Positions 1 to 9,158 of a stretch of DNA of 64,000 nt are shown piece after piece. The position numbers and the translations under genes are program-made. This DNA is from Ancylobacter aquaticus. Lineage in GTDB: Bacteria; Pseudomonadota; Alphaproteobacteria; Rhizobiales; Xanthobacteraceae. The notes under the pieces were generated by a model, which was given only the letters and a program-made list of their open reading frames with translations, made no database searches and was not told the DNA's origin. The stretch spans positions 1,426,001 through 1,490,000 of the forward strand of contig NZ_SMFY01000001.1 of NCBI RefSeq assembly GCF_004339465.1. Reading direction: 5' to 3'. The first letter of the stretch is position 1; each line of letters begins with the position of its first letter.

Positions 1-194
1 CCGAGCAGTTCGTCGACATGATCGCCGCCGGCATCGTCGACCCCGCGAAGGTCGTGCGTACCGCGCTTCAGGACGCCGGTTCGGTCGCCGGCCTCCTCAT
101 CACCACCGAAGCGATGATCGCCGATGCGCCCAAGCGCGACGGCGGCGCCCCCGCCATGCCGGGCGGTGGTGGCATGGGCGGCATGGACTTCTGA
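1..194 (+). CDS. groEL: Chaperonin GroEL, C-terminal end (5' end outside window)
   Basis: The first 194 bases encode the last 63 residues of a Hsp60 chaperonin, read in the frame that begins at base 3. The reading ends in the Gly-Met-rich tail GGGMGGMDF, which is diagnostic of GroEL. The segment before it ([20 protein letters not shown]) is the conserved equatorial-domain helix pair of the family. GroEL forms the cytosolic 14-mer that folds proteins with GroES and ATP. The gene is cut by the window edge; groES would be expected upstream. A strong intrinsic terminator follows about 40 bases after the stop codon. Confidence 0.95.
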   Translation, partial: EQFVDMIAAGIVDPAKVVRTALQDAGSVAGLLITTEAMIADAPKRDGGAPAMPGGGGMGGMDF

Positions 195-234
195 GGACGT
201 CCATTCGCCCCTGCGGATGCCTCGATTAGTGAAG

Positions 235-262
235 AGGGCGCGGCGCAAGCCGCGCCCTTTTT
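235..262 (+). terminator. Rho-independent terminator of groEL
   Basis: A perfect 10-bp stem (AGGGCGCGGC / GCCGCGCCCT) with a GCAA loop is followed by five T residues. It lies directly downstream of the groEL stop codon. Confidence 0.9.
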
Positions 263-300
263 GTTGGGCGCGCGTGTGCGACGTCGCTCCGAGAGCACTG

Positions 301-391
301 TCATCCCCGGGGCTCGGCCCGAGGATCCACGACTTCGCATCGCGTCGCCGGAAAGCCGTGGATGGCCGGGTCAATCCCAGCCATGACGTGG
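301..391. repeat. Palindromic intergenic repeat (REP/BIME-like), two modules
   Basis: Two imperfect palindromes stand in tandem: one of the form ATCCCCGG...GAGGATCCA and one of the form GGATGGCCGGGTCAA..CC.GCCATG. The same two-module arrangement recurs at 50672-50755, the second module alone at 16987-17018, and a relative of the first module at 12699-12732. All copies are intergenic. Such repeats usually form RNA hairpins at transcript ends; the function here is not known. Confidence 0.7.
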
Positions 392-457
392 CGTGGGGGG
401 AGGGCGGCTCGTCAACTGCCTTGGGATCGGCGGTGCCGTCAGACCGGCAGACGCCCT

Positions 458-1081
458 TCAGATCGGCGGCAGCTTCAGCCACTGAGCGGTGGCGCTGAGG
501 ATGAGGTCGACCGCCAGCGCGGCCAGGATCATGCCCATGACCCGGCTGATGATCGAGGCGCCCCCGCGGCCGATCAACCGCCCCAGCGGGCCGGCCACCA
601 GCATGATGGCGAGCGTCATCAGCAGCACCAGGCTGAAGGTGGCGATGGTCATGATCCGCTCGGGAAAGTCATGCCGGGCATTGTCGGTCAGCACCGCCGC
701 CGCGAGCATCGCGCCCGGGCTGGCGATGGAGGGGATGGCGAGCGGATAGATCGCGATCTCGACCGGGTTTGTCTCTGCCTGCGCATGCGGATCGCTGTGG
801 CCCCTGCCATGGATCATGGTGAGCGCGAACAGGAACAGCACGATGCCGCCGGCGATCTGGAACGACTCGATCGACACGTCCATCGAGCGCAGCAGCCAGT
901 TTCCCGCCAGGGCGAAGAATACCAGCACGCCGAAGGAGACGAGGATCGAGATGAACGCCGCCTTCTTGCGGTCCGTCGCGCTGAGCCCCGCCGTCACCGC
1001 CAGGAAGACGGGAAGGGTGCCCAACGGGTCGATCACCACCCAGAGGGTGACGAATTCCTGAATGCGTTCCGCCCAGTTCAT
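458..1081 (-). CDS. MarC family integral membrane protein
   Basis: This 207-residue, very hydrophobic protein has about six predicted membrane segments and the MarC-family opening 'FVTLWVVIDPLGTLPVFLAV' in the first helix, including the conserved VIDPLGxxP motif. A second MarC motif is seen around AIPSIASPGAM in the fourth helix region. MarC proteins were once linked to multiple antibiotic resistance, but that role was not upheld; the transported substrate, if any, is unknown. The gene stands alone, convergent with groEL. Confidence 0.9.
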   Translation of the reverse strand: MNWAERIQEFVTLWVVIDPLGTLPVFLAVTAGLSATDRKKAAFISILVSFGVLVFFALAGNWLLRSMDVSIESFQIAGGIVLFLFALTMIHGRGHSDPHAQAETNPVEIAIYPLAIPSIASPGAMLAAAVLTDNARHDFPERIMTIATFSLVLLMTLAIMLVAGPLGRLIGRGGASIISRVMGMILAALAVDLILSATAQWLKLPPI

Positions 1082-1210
1082 GACCCACCCGCCTTTGATG
1101 CTACAGCCTTATAGCCGCATCTGCCGTGGGGCCAAGTTGCATCGCGCAGCCCCCCTAGGCATGGTGCGGGCGCACGGGCGACGTCCCGAATCGCAGGAGA
1201 GACCTCGCCG

Positions 1211-1846
1211 ATGGCCGTGACGCGACTGAAGCCGGACTTTTCGCGGGAGCATGACGCTCACCGCGCGGGCGAGGTGCCGGTGGCGGGCGTCGACGAGGTG
1301 GGGCGCGGCCCCTGGGCGGGGCCGGTGGTCGCCTGTGCCGTGGTGCTGGACCCAATTCGGGTGCCCGACGGGCTGGACGATTCAAAGCGTCTGTCAGCCG
1401 CCCAGCGCGAGCGCCTGTTCGAGGAGATATGCGCTACCGCCGATGTCTCGCTGGCCTTCGCGCCGCCCACCCGCATCGACGGCCATAACATCCGCCAGGC
1501 GACGCTGTGGGCGCTGGCCCGTGCTGTGGCCGGCCTGTCGCGCACGCCGCGTCTCGTGCTGGTGGATGGCAACGACCTGCCCCCCGTACCCTGCGCGGCG
1601 CGCACCATCATCGGCGGTGACGGGCTTGTGGCCTCCATCGCGGCAGCGTCGATCGTCGCCAAGGTGACGCGCGACCGGCTGATGGGCGCGCTCGGGGCGG
1701 CGCACCCGGGCTATGGTTTCGAGCGTCACATGGGCTATGGCACGCCCGAGCATCAGCTGGCATTGGCGGCGCTCGGCGTGTGCCGCCACCACCGCACCTC
1801 CTTCGCCCCGGTCCGCATCCGCCTTGCCGAGACGCCGGCGGCCTGA
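1211..1846 (+). CDS. rnhB: Ribonuclease HII
   Basis: This 211-residue protein hydrolyses the RNA strand of RNA-DNA hybrids and starts repair of ribonucleotides left in DNA. The type-2 RNase H active site is visible: GVDEVGRGP near residues 26-34 (Asp28, Glu29), DDSK near 56-59, and VDGND around Asp119. A further conserved [12 protein letters not shown] block follows near residue 150. The length is typical of bacterial RNase HII. The ATG at 1211 was chosen because it opens the only complete frame; upstream sequence AGGAGAG about 12 bases before it is a plausible ribosome binding site. Confidence 0.96.
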   Translation: MAVTRLKPDFSREHDAHRAGEVPVAGVDEVGRGPWAGPVVACAVVLDPIRVPDGLDDSKRLSAAQRERLFEEICATADVSLAFAPPTRIDGHNIRQATLWALARAVAGLSRTPRLVLVDGNDLPPVPCAARTIIGGDGLVASIAAASIVAKVTRDRLMGALGAAHPGYGFERHMGYGTPEHQLALAALGVCRHHRTSFAPVRIRLAETPAA

Positions 1847-1878
1847 GCCGGGCGGCGGCGCCGCAGCGCGCCGGCAGG

Positions 1879-2907
1879 TCAATGATAGCGCTCGCCCTCG
1901 CGCACCTTGCCGCGGAACAGCCAGTAGACAAAGGCGACGTAGCCGAGGATCACCGGCAGCATGAACACCGTGCCGATGAGCATGAAGATCTGGCTCGCCG
2001 GCGCGGCGGCGGTTTCCCACACGGTGAGGGCGTTCGGCACCAGATAGGGGAAGATCGACACCCCGATGCCGAAATAGCCGAGGAGGAAGAGCCCGATGAC
2101 GCCGAAGAAGGGCAGGTTATCGTGGCCCTTGTCGAGCCAGCGCCAGACAAAATAGGACAGCGCCAGCGTGAGCAGCGGCACGGGCGCGAGATAGAACAGG
2201 TTCGGCGTGGTGAACCAGCGCTCGGCGATGCGCGGAAAGGCCAGCGGCGTCCACAGGCTGATGATGCCCATGAACACGAGCACCACCGGCAGCAGCGTCT
2301 TGGCCCGGGCGCGCGAGCGTATGGCGGCGGCACCCTCGGTCTTCATTACCAGCCAGACGCTGCCGATCAGCGCGTAGCCGGCCACCACGGCGAGGCCGCA
2401 GACCAGGGCAAAAGGGGTGAGCCAGTCCAGCGCGCCGCCGGCAAAGGCGTTGTTCTCGACCTTGATGCCCTGCACGAAGCCGCCCAGCAGCACGCCCTGA
2501 AAGAAGGCCGCCAGCGTCGAGCCGCCCGCAAAGGCGATGTTCCACAGGAACCGGCTGGTGTCGGCCACGTGCCGGAACTCGAAGGCGACGCCCCGGAACA
2601 CCAGCGACAGCAGCATCAGGATAACCGGCAGATAGAGCGCCGGCATGACGATGGAATAGGCGAGGGGGAAGGCGACCAGCAGGCCGCCCCCGCCCAGCAC
2701 AAGCCAGGTCTCGTTGCCGTCCCAGAACGGGGCGACCGAGCTCATCATCTGGTCCTTCTCCACCTCGCTGGCAGCGAAGGGGAAGAGGATGCCCATGCCG
2801 AGGTCGAAGCCGTCCAGCACCACATACATGGCGATGGCGACGGCGAGCAGCAGCGACCAGATGACGGGCAGATACCATTCCATGCCGGAGCCGACGACCA
2901 TGCTCAT
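1879..2907 (-). CDS. cydB: Cytochrome bd-type quinol oxidase subunit II (CIO-type)
   Basis: This 342-residue polytopic membrane protein has the CydB opening (MEWYLPVIW, then VVLDGFDLGMG, residues about 9-40) and about nine membrane helices. With subunit I it forms a quinol:oxygen oxidoreductase in the cytoplasmic membrane that has high oxygen affinity and does not pump protons. The start ATG overlaps the stop codon of the upstream subunit I gene by 4 bases (ATGA), so the pair is translationally coupled. An inner Met (MEWY) 8 residues later is an alternative start. No cydX-like small gene is seen after it. Confidence 0.93.
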   Translation of the reverse strand: MSMVVGSGMEWYLPVIWSLLLAVAIAMYVVLDGFDLGMGILFPFAASEVEKDQMMSSVAPFWDGNETWLVLGGGGLLVAFPLAYSIVMPALYLPVILMLLSLVFRGVAFEFRHVADTSRFLWNIAFAGGSTLAAFFQGVLLGGFVQGIKVENNAFAGGALDWLTPFALVCGLAVVAGYALIGSVWLVMKTEGAAAIRSRARAKTLLPVVLVFMGIISLWTPLAFPRIAERWFTTPNLFYLAPVPLLTLALSYFVWRWLDKGHDNLPFFGVIGLFLLGYFGIGVSIFPYLVPNALTVWETAAAPASQIFMLIGTVFMLPVILGYVAFVYWLFRGKVREGERYH

Positions 2908-4313
2908 TCCCCCGGGTTGTTGATGGCCGCGCGCGTCGCCTTGTTGGCGGAAGCGAGCGGACGGGTCGGCACGCCCATCGGCGGCTCGACGGCCGCCCCT
3001 TCGGGGCCCTTCGTGATCAGCCGGTTGATGTAGTAGATGCCGCCGGAGAACACGATGCCGTAGACGACGACGAACAGCGCCAGCGTGGTGGCCACCGCCC
3101 AGCCCTCCACCGGCGAGACCGCGTCCGCCGTGCGCAGGATGCCATAGGCCAGCCAGGGCTGGCGGCCGACCTCGGTGACGAACCAGCCCGAGAGGATGGC
3201 GACGAACCCGATCGGCCAGATGTGCTGCAGCGGCGCGAGATACCAGTCGGTCTCGAACAGCCGGCGCCGCCAGAGCAGGAAGACGCCCAGCCAGCCCACG
3301 GCGATCATCAGCATGCCGATGCCAACCATGACGCGGAAGGCGAAGAAGGGCACCGCGACCGGCGGCCGGTCGGCGCGGGGGAAGTCCTTCAGTCCCTGGA
3401 TCGTGTCGGTCCAGCTATGGGTGAGGATGAGGCTGCCCAGATGCGGAATAGCGATCTGGTAGTCGTTGCTCTCCGTCTCTTCATTGGGAATGGCGAACAG
3501 TACCAGCGGCACGCCGCTCTCCCCCGGCACATTCTCCCAGTGTCCCTCAATGGCGGCGATCTTCACCGGCTGGTGCTTGAGCGTGTTCAGCCCGTGCGCG
3601 TCGCCGATATAGGCCTGCAGCGGGGCGAGAATGCAGATCAGGCCGATCGCCATCCGCATCATGGTCCGCCCCTCTTCCGGGAAGCGGCCGGAATAGACAT
3701 AGCGCGCACCCACCGCCAGCACCACGAAGGCGGTGGTGAGGTAGCAGGCCGTTACCATGTGCGCGAGGCGGTAGGGGAAGCTCGGGTTGAAGATGACGGC
3801 GAGCCAATCCACCGGATGGGCGATCCCGTCGATGATCTCGTGCCCGGCGGGCGTTTGCATCCAGCTGTTGGCGGCGAGAATCCAGAACGCCGACAGCGTG
3901 GTGCCGAGCGCCACCATCACGCAGGAAAACACATGCAGCCCGCGCGGCACCCGGTTCCAGCCGAACAGCATGATGCCAAGGAACGTCGCTTCGAGGAAGA
4001 AGGCGGTGAGCACCTCGTAGCCGATGAGCGGGCCGATGACATTGCCAACGACGCGGGAGAAATGGCTCCAATTGGTGCCGAACTGGTAGGACAGCACGAT
4101 GCCGGAAACCACGCCCATGGCGAAGGAGACGGCGAAGATCTTGGTCAGGAAGCGCGCGATGCGGTGGTAGCGCTCGTGCCCGGTGCCGATCCACAGCAAC
4201 TCGAGCGTCGCGATATAGGCGGCAAGGCCGATGGTGAAGCTGGGGAAGATGATGTGGAAGGAAACGGTGAAGGCGAACTGGATGCGCGCCAATATGGTGG
4301 GATCGAAGTCCAT
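2904..4313 (-). CDS. cydA: Cytochrome bd-type quinol oxidase subunit I, short-Q-loop (CIO) type
   Basis: This 469-residue protein carries the haem-binding subunit features of the family: His20 in the first helix (FAFTVSFHIIFPSF) as the haem b595 ligand, a central His after the NPSFPYRLAHM segment for haem b558, and the GRQPW signature at about residue 383. The length is near 470 rather than the roughly 520 of Escherichia coli CydA, and this shorter Q-loop form is typical of cyanide-insensitive oxidases (CioA). It is the first gene of the cydAB operon. No FNR-like box was recognised in the 240 bases upstream. Confidence 0.93.
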   Translation of the reverse strand: MDFDPTILARIQFAFTVSFHIIFPSFTIGLAAYIATLELLWIGTGHERYHRIARFLTKIFAVSFAMGVVSGIVLSYQFGTNWSHFSRVVGNVIGPLIGYEVLTAFFLEATFLGIMLFGWNRVPRGLHVFSCVMVALGTTLSAFWILAANSWMQTPAGHEIIDGIAHPVDWLAVIFNPSFPYRLAHMVTACYLTTAFVVLAVGARYVYSGRFPEEGRTMMRMAIGLICILAPLQAYIGDAHGLNTLKHQPVKIAAIEGHWENVPGESGVPLVLFAIPNEETESNDYQIAIPHLGSLILTHSWTDTIQGLKDFPRADRPPVAVPFFAFRVMVGIGMLMIAVGWLGVFLLWRRRLFETDWYLAPLQHIWPIGFVAILSGWFVTEVGRQPWLAYGILRTADAVSPVEGWAVATTLALFVVVYGIVFSGGIYYINRLITKGPEGAAVEPPMGVPTRPLASANKATRAAINNPGE

Positions 4314-4552
4314 CGCTCAACCTCTGCCGTCACCGCCTGCGAGGGTGACTTGCGCAGGGTAAGCCCATGCGCGCGTCAATGGAATGACTCAAATCAGCCA
4401 CAACACGGTCGAATTGTCCACGGTTCGCGGGCAGCCCCGCGCCGCGTGCGTTGTCCGCTGCGCCGCGACACCGCATAATTGCGGCCGCCTCGCTGCGGAC
4501 CGGGGTACTCCGCCTCGATTGTTTTCGAGCATGCCAGGGATCAAACAAGAAA

Positions 4553-5356
4553 ATGGCAGCCAAGCTCGCCTTCTCGATCGGCACCCTCGTCACCGACCTG
4601 CATCTTTACGATCAGATGAAGGCCTCGTTCCGTGCGAAGGGGTTCGGGGAGGACTGCGAGTTCCTCATGGTGGACAATACGGGCCCGCAGCAGACCGATG
4701 CCTATGCGGGGCTGAACCGGCTGCTGAACGAGGCTCGCGCGCCGCTCGTCATTCTTTGCCATCAGGACCTGCTGCTCATCGACGATGGCCGCGCCGAGCT
4801 GGAGGCGCGGCTGCGCGAATTGTCGGAGCATGACCCGCATTGGGCATTGGCGGGCAATGGCGGCGGCAGCCACCTTGCCCGGCTGCACCTCCGCATCACC
4901 GACAAGTTCGGCGACAACCAGAATCGCGGCGGTCCATTCCCCGTGCGCGTGCGGAGCCTCGACGAGAATTTCATCGTGGTCCGGGCCGAGGCCCGTATCG
5001 GGCTGTCGCGTGATCTTACCGGCTTCCACCTGTATGGCACCGACATCTGCCTGATGGCGGATATGCTCGGCTGGAACGCCTATGTCGTCGACTTCCACCT
5101 CCGGCATCTCGGCGAGGCCCGCATGGGGGAGGCGTTCGAGCGGTCAGTTCGGGAATTCCGGACCAAATGGAGTCACGCGCTGCGCGAGCGCTTTCTGCAG
5201 ACGACCTGTACCAGGGTGCTGGTAACGGGGAGAAAACAGGGCCGCCTCGTTCAAGACCTGCGGCTGAAGTTTCCGCTTTCCTATTCCGTCTGGTCGGACA
5301 GGTTCCGGAGGAAGGTTAAGGCCTTCCGGCTCTCATCCAGGGCCGGCACGAAATAG
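4553..5356 (+). CDS. Glycosyltransferase family 2-like protein (putative)
   Basis: This soluble protein of about 267 residues begins with AAKLAFSIGTL and contains segments that look like a GT-A nucleotide-sugar fold: a beta strand with VDNTG, then LNRLLNEARAPLVILCHQDLLLIDDG, where a DxD-like acidic cluster would bind metal and sugar nucleotide. A later block, GFHLYGTDICLMADMLGW, resembles the acceptor-side helix of GT2 enzymes. The substrate cannot be told. The ATG at 4553 was chosen over upstream in-frame codons because the family-like sequence begins there, although the ribosome binding site is weak. It stands alone between two leftward genes. Confidence 0.55.
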   Translation: MAAKLAFSIGTLVTDLHLYDQMKASFRAKGFGEDCEFLMVDNTGPQQTDAYAGLNRLLNEARAPLVILCHQDLLLIDDGRAELEARLRELSEHDPHWALAGNGGGSHLARLHLRITDKFGDNQNRGGPFPVRVRSLDENFIVVRAEARIGLSRDLTGFHLYGTDICLMADMLGWNAYVVDFHLRHLGEARMGEAFERSVREFRTKWSHALRERFLQTTCTRVLVTGRKQGRLVQDLRLKFPLSYSVWSDRFRRKVKAFRLSSRAGTK

Positions 5357-5370
5357 GCGGCGCGAGACGT

Positions 5371-6285
5371 CTAGCTTTCGCTCATCCTCGCCTCGATGGC
5401 GAGCATGTCGCGCCAGGCCATGCGCTTGCCGAGCGGGGTGCGCAACAGGTAGGCGGGGTGGAAAGTGGCCAGCGCCGGGATCGTTCGGCTTCCGGTGTCG
5501 TAATCCACCCAGCGCCCGCGGGCCTTGGTGATGCCCTCGCGCAGCCCGAGCAGGGTCTGCGCCGAGGGGCCGCCGAGGCACACCAGCAGATCAGGGTTGG
5601 CGAGTTCGATCTGCCGGCGGATGAAGGGCAGGCAGATGGCGGTTTCCTGCGGCGTCGGCGTGCGGTTTCCCGGCGGGCGCCAGGGCACGACATTGGCGAT
5701 GTAGGCGCTCGTGCGGTCGATGCCGATCGCCGCCAGCATGCGGTCGAGCAGCTTGCCCGAGCGGCCGACAAACGGCTTGCCCTCGATATCCTCGTCACGC
5801 CCCGGCGCCTCGCCCACCAGCATCAGCCGGGCGGCGGGGTTGCCGTCGGCGAAGACAAGGCGGGTGGCGGTGTGCTTGAGCGGGCAGCCCTCGAAGCTCT
5901 CCAGCAGCGCTCGCAGCGCGTCGAGGTCCGGTGCCGAGGCGGCCGCCTCGCGCGCCTCCAGCGCCGCCACGTCCGGCGGCGGCGGGGAGGCCGGGGCGAT
6001 GATGGCGGGGGCATTGGCAGGCGCCGGGGCGCGGCGCGCGGGCTGTGCGGTGGCGCCTGACGCGGCGGCGGAGGGGGCGCCGCCGGCCATGTGCGGCGGT
6101 TCCTGAGCGGCGAGGGACGCGGGCGCGCCCCGCGCGGCCAGGCTCTCGGCGAAGCGATCGACCGGCTCCTCGCCCAGCGCGACATCGACCCCCGCCTCCA
6201 GATGGAAGGCGAGGATGTCGGCCAGGGCGTCGCGGTCGCCGTTCCAGCCGTTGCCGTCCGCGCTATCGCTAAGTGTCGAACTCAT
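5371..6285 (-). CDS. Uracil-DNA glycosylase, family 4-like
   Basis: This protein of about 304 residues has a long Pro/Ala-rich amino-terminal third and a carboxy-terminal uracil-DNA glycosylase domain. Family-4 motifs are present: GEAPGRDEDIEGKPFVG, the block PPGNRTPTPQE, and LATFHPAYLLR near the end. It would remove uracil from DNA in base excision repair. Two of the four cysteines that hold the iron-sulfur cluster in classic family-4 enzymes appear replaced (CPLK instead of CPLC; VVPWRPPGNR instead of VVKCRPPGNR). The start at 6285 has AGGAAG about 9 bases upstream. It is divergent from the ETF-QO gene. Confidence 0.85.
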   Translation of the reverse strand: MSSTLSDSADGNGWNGDRDALADILAFHLEAGVDVALGEEPVDRFAESLAARGAPASLAAQEPPHMAGGAPSAAASGATAQPARRAPAPANAPAIIAPASPPPPDVAALEAREAAASAPDLDALRALLESFEGCPLKHTATRLVFADGNPAARLMLVGEAPGRDEDIEGKPFVGRSGKLLDRMLAAIGIDRTSAYIANVVPWRPPGNRTPTPQETAICLPFIRRQIELANPDLLVCLGGPSAQTLLGLREGITKARGRWVDYDTGSRTIPALATFHPAYLLRTPLGKRMAWRDMLAIEARMSES

Positions 6286-6398
6286 AAGGCGCATTCTTCC
6301 TGTCGGATGGCTGATCCTATCCGTCGCGGAGAGAGTTGTCAGGTCGGGGCAAGCGTGGAAGAAGTCCAATCAGCACCCTGCGGCAGCGGAGAGACGGA

Positions 6399-8069
6399 AT
6401 GGACGCGGCGGAACTGCCAGCAGAACTGCCAGAACGCGAGGCGATGGAGTTCGACGTGGTGATCGTCGGCGCCGGTCCTGCAGGGCTCGCCGCCGCCATA
6501 CGATTGAAGCAGCTCGACGAAAGCCTCTCCGTCGTCGTGGTGGAAAAGGGTTCCGAGGTCGGCGCACACATCCTCTCCGGCGCGGTGGTCGACCCGTCCG
6601 GGCTCGACACGCTATTTCCCGACTGGCGCCTCGAGCCGGACGCGCCGTTGAAGACCCCCGTCACCGACGACCGCTTCTACGTCCTCGGCCCCGCCGGCGC
6701 GCTGCGCCTGCCCAATGCGCTGATGCCGCCTCTGATGAGCAATCACGGCGCCTATATCGGCTCGCTCGGCACGGTGTGCCGCTGGCTGGCGGGCAAGGCG
6801 GAGGCGCTGGGCGTCGAGATTTATCCCGGCTTCGCCGCCGCCGAGGTGCTTTATGAGGATGGCGCGGTGGCCGGCGTCGCCACCGGCGACATGGGCGTCG
6901 GGCGCGACGGCGACATCACCGACCGCTTCACCCGCGGCATGGAGTTGCGGGCGAAATACACGCTGTTCGCGGAAGGCGCGCGTGGCCAGCTCTCCAAGCA
7001 ACTCATTGCTCATTACGGCCTCGACGCCGGGCGCGAGCCGCAGAAATACGGCATCGGCCTCAAGGAGTTGTGGACCGTGCCCGCAGAACAGCACCGGCCC
7101 GGCCTGGTGCAGCACTCGTTCGGCTGGCCGCTCGACAACGCCACCGGCGGTGGCTCCTTTCTCTACCACATGGAGGACAATCAGGTGATGGTGGGCTTCG
7201 TGGTCCACCTCAACTACGCCAATCCCTGGCTCGCCCCGTTCGAGGAGTTCCAGCGCTTCAAGACCCACCCGCTGGTGCGCGACATGCTGGAGGGCGGCAA
7301 ACGGATTTCCTATGGTGCCCGCGCGATCACCGAGGGCGGCTTTCAGTCCGTGCCCAAGCTGGTGTTTCCGGGTGGTGCGCTCATCGGCTGCGCCGCCGGC
7401 TTCGTCAATGTGCCGCGCATCAAGGGCAGCCACAACGCCGTTCACTCCGGCATGCTTGCCGCCGAGGAGGTGGCGAAGGCGCTCGCCGAGGGGCGCCGGC
7501 ACGACGAACTCGCCGGTTACGAGGCCGGCTGGCGCGTCTCGCCGATCGGGCGCGACCTGTGGAAGGTGCGCAACGCCAAGCCGCTCTGGTCGAAGCTCGG
7601 CACCTTGGCCGGCATCGCGCTGGGCGGGCTCGACATGTGGCTGAACACGCTGTTCGGCATCTCGCCCTTCGGCACGCTGGGCCACGGCAAGCCGGATTCG
7701 GCGACGCTGATGCCGGCGGCGCAGGCGAAGCGGATCGACTATCCCAAGCCCGACAACATCGTCTCCTTCGACCGTCTGTCCTCGGTGTTCCTGTCCAACA
7801 CCAATCATGAGGAAGACCAGCCGGTCCACCTCAAGGTGGCGGACATGGCTCTGCAGAAGGCGTCGGAATTCGAGGTCTATGGCGGGCCGTCGGCGCGTTA
7901 CTGCCCGGCGGGCGTGTATGAATGGGTGGAAGAGGGTGGCGAGCCGTGCTTCGTCATCAACGCGCAGAACTGCGTTCACTGCAAGACATGCGATATCAAG
8001 GACCCGAACCGCAACATCACCTGGGTGGCGCCGGAAGGCGGCGGTGGGCCGAACTACCCCAATATGTGA
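6399..8069 (+). CDS. Electron transfer flavoprotein-ubiquinone oxidoreductase
   Basis: This 556-residue, membrane-associated flavoprotein passes electrons from ETF, loaded by acyl-CoA and other dehydrogenases, to ubiquinone. It opens with an FAD-binding Rossmann motif VVIVGAGPAGLAAAIRL (about residues 19-35) and ends with a ferredoxin-like domain that holds the 4Fe-4S cluster: RYCPAGVYEW and then NAQNCVHCKTCDIKDP. The length fits the family. GGAGAG precedes the ATG at 6399; a second Met (MEFDVV) lies 15 residues inside. The next gene follows after 9 bases, but no functional link is evident. Confidence 0.95.
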   Translation: MDAAELPAELPEREAMEFDVVIVGAGPAGLAAAIRLKQLDESLSVVVVEKGSEVGAHILSGAVVDPSGLDTLFPDWRLEPDAPLKTPVTDDRFYVLGPAGALRLPNALMPPLMSNHGAYIGSLGTVCRWLAGKAEALGVEIYPGFAAAEVLYEDGAVAGVATGDMGVGRDGDITDRFTRGMELRAKYTLFAEGARGQLSKQLIAHYGLDAGREPQKYGIGLKELWTVPAEQHRPGLVQHSFGWPLDNATGGGSFLYHMEDNQVMVGFVVHLNYANPWLAPFEEFQRFKTHPLVRDMLEGGKRISYGARAITEGGFQSVPKLVFPGGALIGCAAGFVNVPRIKGSHNAVHSGMLAAEEVAKALAEGRRHDELAGYEAGWRVSPIGRDLWKVRNAKPLWSKLGTLAGIALGGLDMWLNTLFGISPFGTLGHGKPDSATLMPAAQAKRIDYPKPDNIVSFDRLSSVFLSNTNHEEDQPVHLKVADMALQKASEFEVYGGPSARYCPAGVYEWVEEGGEPCFVINAQNCVHCKTCDIKDPNRNITWVAPEGGGGPNYPNM

Positions 8070-8078
8070 GGATTGAGG

Positions 8079-9119
8079 ATGCGCATCCGTTTTCTCGCGA
8101 CCTTGGCAATGGGCGCCGCCCTGTGGATGGGTGCCGACCTCACGGCGCATGCGCAGGAAAAACCCGATTACGCGCCCTATCGTGAAGGGCTGTTCCTGCG
8201 CTACCTCAATGCCGAGCCGGGTGAAATCGACGGCGTCCCGCGCCTCGGCCTTTCCTTCGGCGGCAGGCCGCTGCGGGCGGAGCTGGATTCCGGCTCGACC
8301 GGCATCGTAGTCGCCGCCGAATTCGTGCCCGGCTTCGAGCAGATGCCCTCGCAAGGCCCGGCCAAGCTCACCTACACCAGCTCCGGCCGGGTGATGGTGG
8401 GCCAGTGGGTTGTCACCCCGGTCACGCTCTCGGGCCGAGAGGGGGCGAGCGTTACGACGGAGCCGCTGCCGGTGATGGTGGTCACGGAAGTGCAGTGTCT
8501 TGACTATGCGCGCGCCTGCCATCCGACCACCGAGCCGCGCAACATTGCGATGATCGGCGTCGGCTTCGCCCGCGAGGGCGACAAGCAGAGCCAGAGCACG
8601 CCGGACAAGAACCCGCTGCTGCATGTGACCGGCGGCGAGGGGCGGCGCCGGCAGGGCTACATTCTCTCGCCGGAGGGCGTGCATATCGGGCTGACCGCCG
8701 CCAATACGCGCGGTGCCTTCCGCTATGTGAAGCTCGACCGCCGACCGGACGGCGCCGACTGGGCGCCGCTGCCGGGCTGCATCGCGCTGGGCGACGCGAG
8801 CCTGCCGTCCTGCGGCACGGTGCTGGTCGATACCGGCGTGTCGGTGATGTACATGACCGTGCCGGCCTCGCAGGCGGCGGGAGCGCAGGGCACGCTGCCG
8901 CCGGGAACGCAGGTGGCGATCAGCATCGGCGCGGAGGGCAGCACCTTCCCGCTCTACAGCTTCAATGCCGGTGATGGCGGGCCGATGACGCCGAGCGCGG
9001 TCCATCTGCGGGTGGCGGATGACGCCCCGCCCTTCGTCAACACCAGCTACCACCTGCTGAACGGCTTCGACGTGCTGTATGACGGTGAAGGCGGTTTTGT
9101 CGGGTTCCGGCCGAGGTAG
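8079..9119 (+). CDS. Exported pepsin-like (A1-type) aspartic peptidase homologue
   Basis: This protein of about 346 residues has an amino-terminal signal peptide (MRIRFLATLAMGAAL..., cleavage probably after AHAQ near residue 26). Two catalytic-type motifs are in the correct lobes for a two-domain pepsin fold: LDSGSTG at residues 69-75 and LVDTGVS at 249-255. The second is followed by a YM.VP stretch. Pepsin-like proteins are mainly eukaryotic, with a small set of bacterial homologues known. The first lobe has Asp-Ser-Gly, which is also found in active family members. The substrate is unknown and it may be inactive. The ATG at 8079 has GAGG 8 bases upstream. Confidence 0.65.
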   Translation: MRIRFLATLAMGAALWMGADLTAHAQEKPDYAPYREGLFLRYLNAEPGEIDGVPRLGLSFGGRPLRAELDSGSTGIVVAAEFVPGFEQMPSQGPAKLTYTSSGRVMVGQWVVTPVTLSGREGASVTTEPLPVMVVTEVQCLDYARACHPTTEPRNIAMIGVGFAREGDKQSQSTPDKNPLLHVTGGEGRRRQGYILSPEGVHIGLTAANTRGAFRYVKLDRRPDGADWAPLPGCIALGDASLPSCGTVLVDTGVSVMYMTVPASQAAGAQGTLPPGTQVAISIGAEGSTFPLYSFNAGDGGPMTPSAVHLRVADDAPPFVNTSYHLLNGFDVLYDGEGGFVGFRPR

Positions 9120-9158
9120 CGCTCAGGGGTCGGCGGCGTCGGCATTTTGGGGGATCGA

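Noticed and set aside
1780-4478. Two long plus-strand open frames opposite cydA and cydB
   Set aside because: They are rich in His, Gln, Asp and Arg with no family pattern; the minus strand encodes a well-conserved oxidase pair.
6612-9053. 813-codon open frame on the minus strand
   Set aside because: It lies opposite the ETF-QO and pepsin-like genes, which have clear family motifs; its translation is Arg/His/Ala-rich, typical of an antisense shadow in high-GC DNA.
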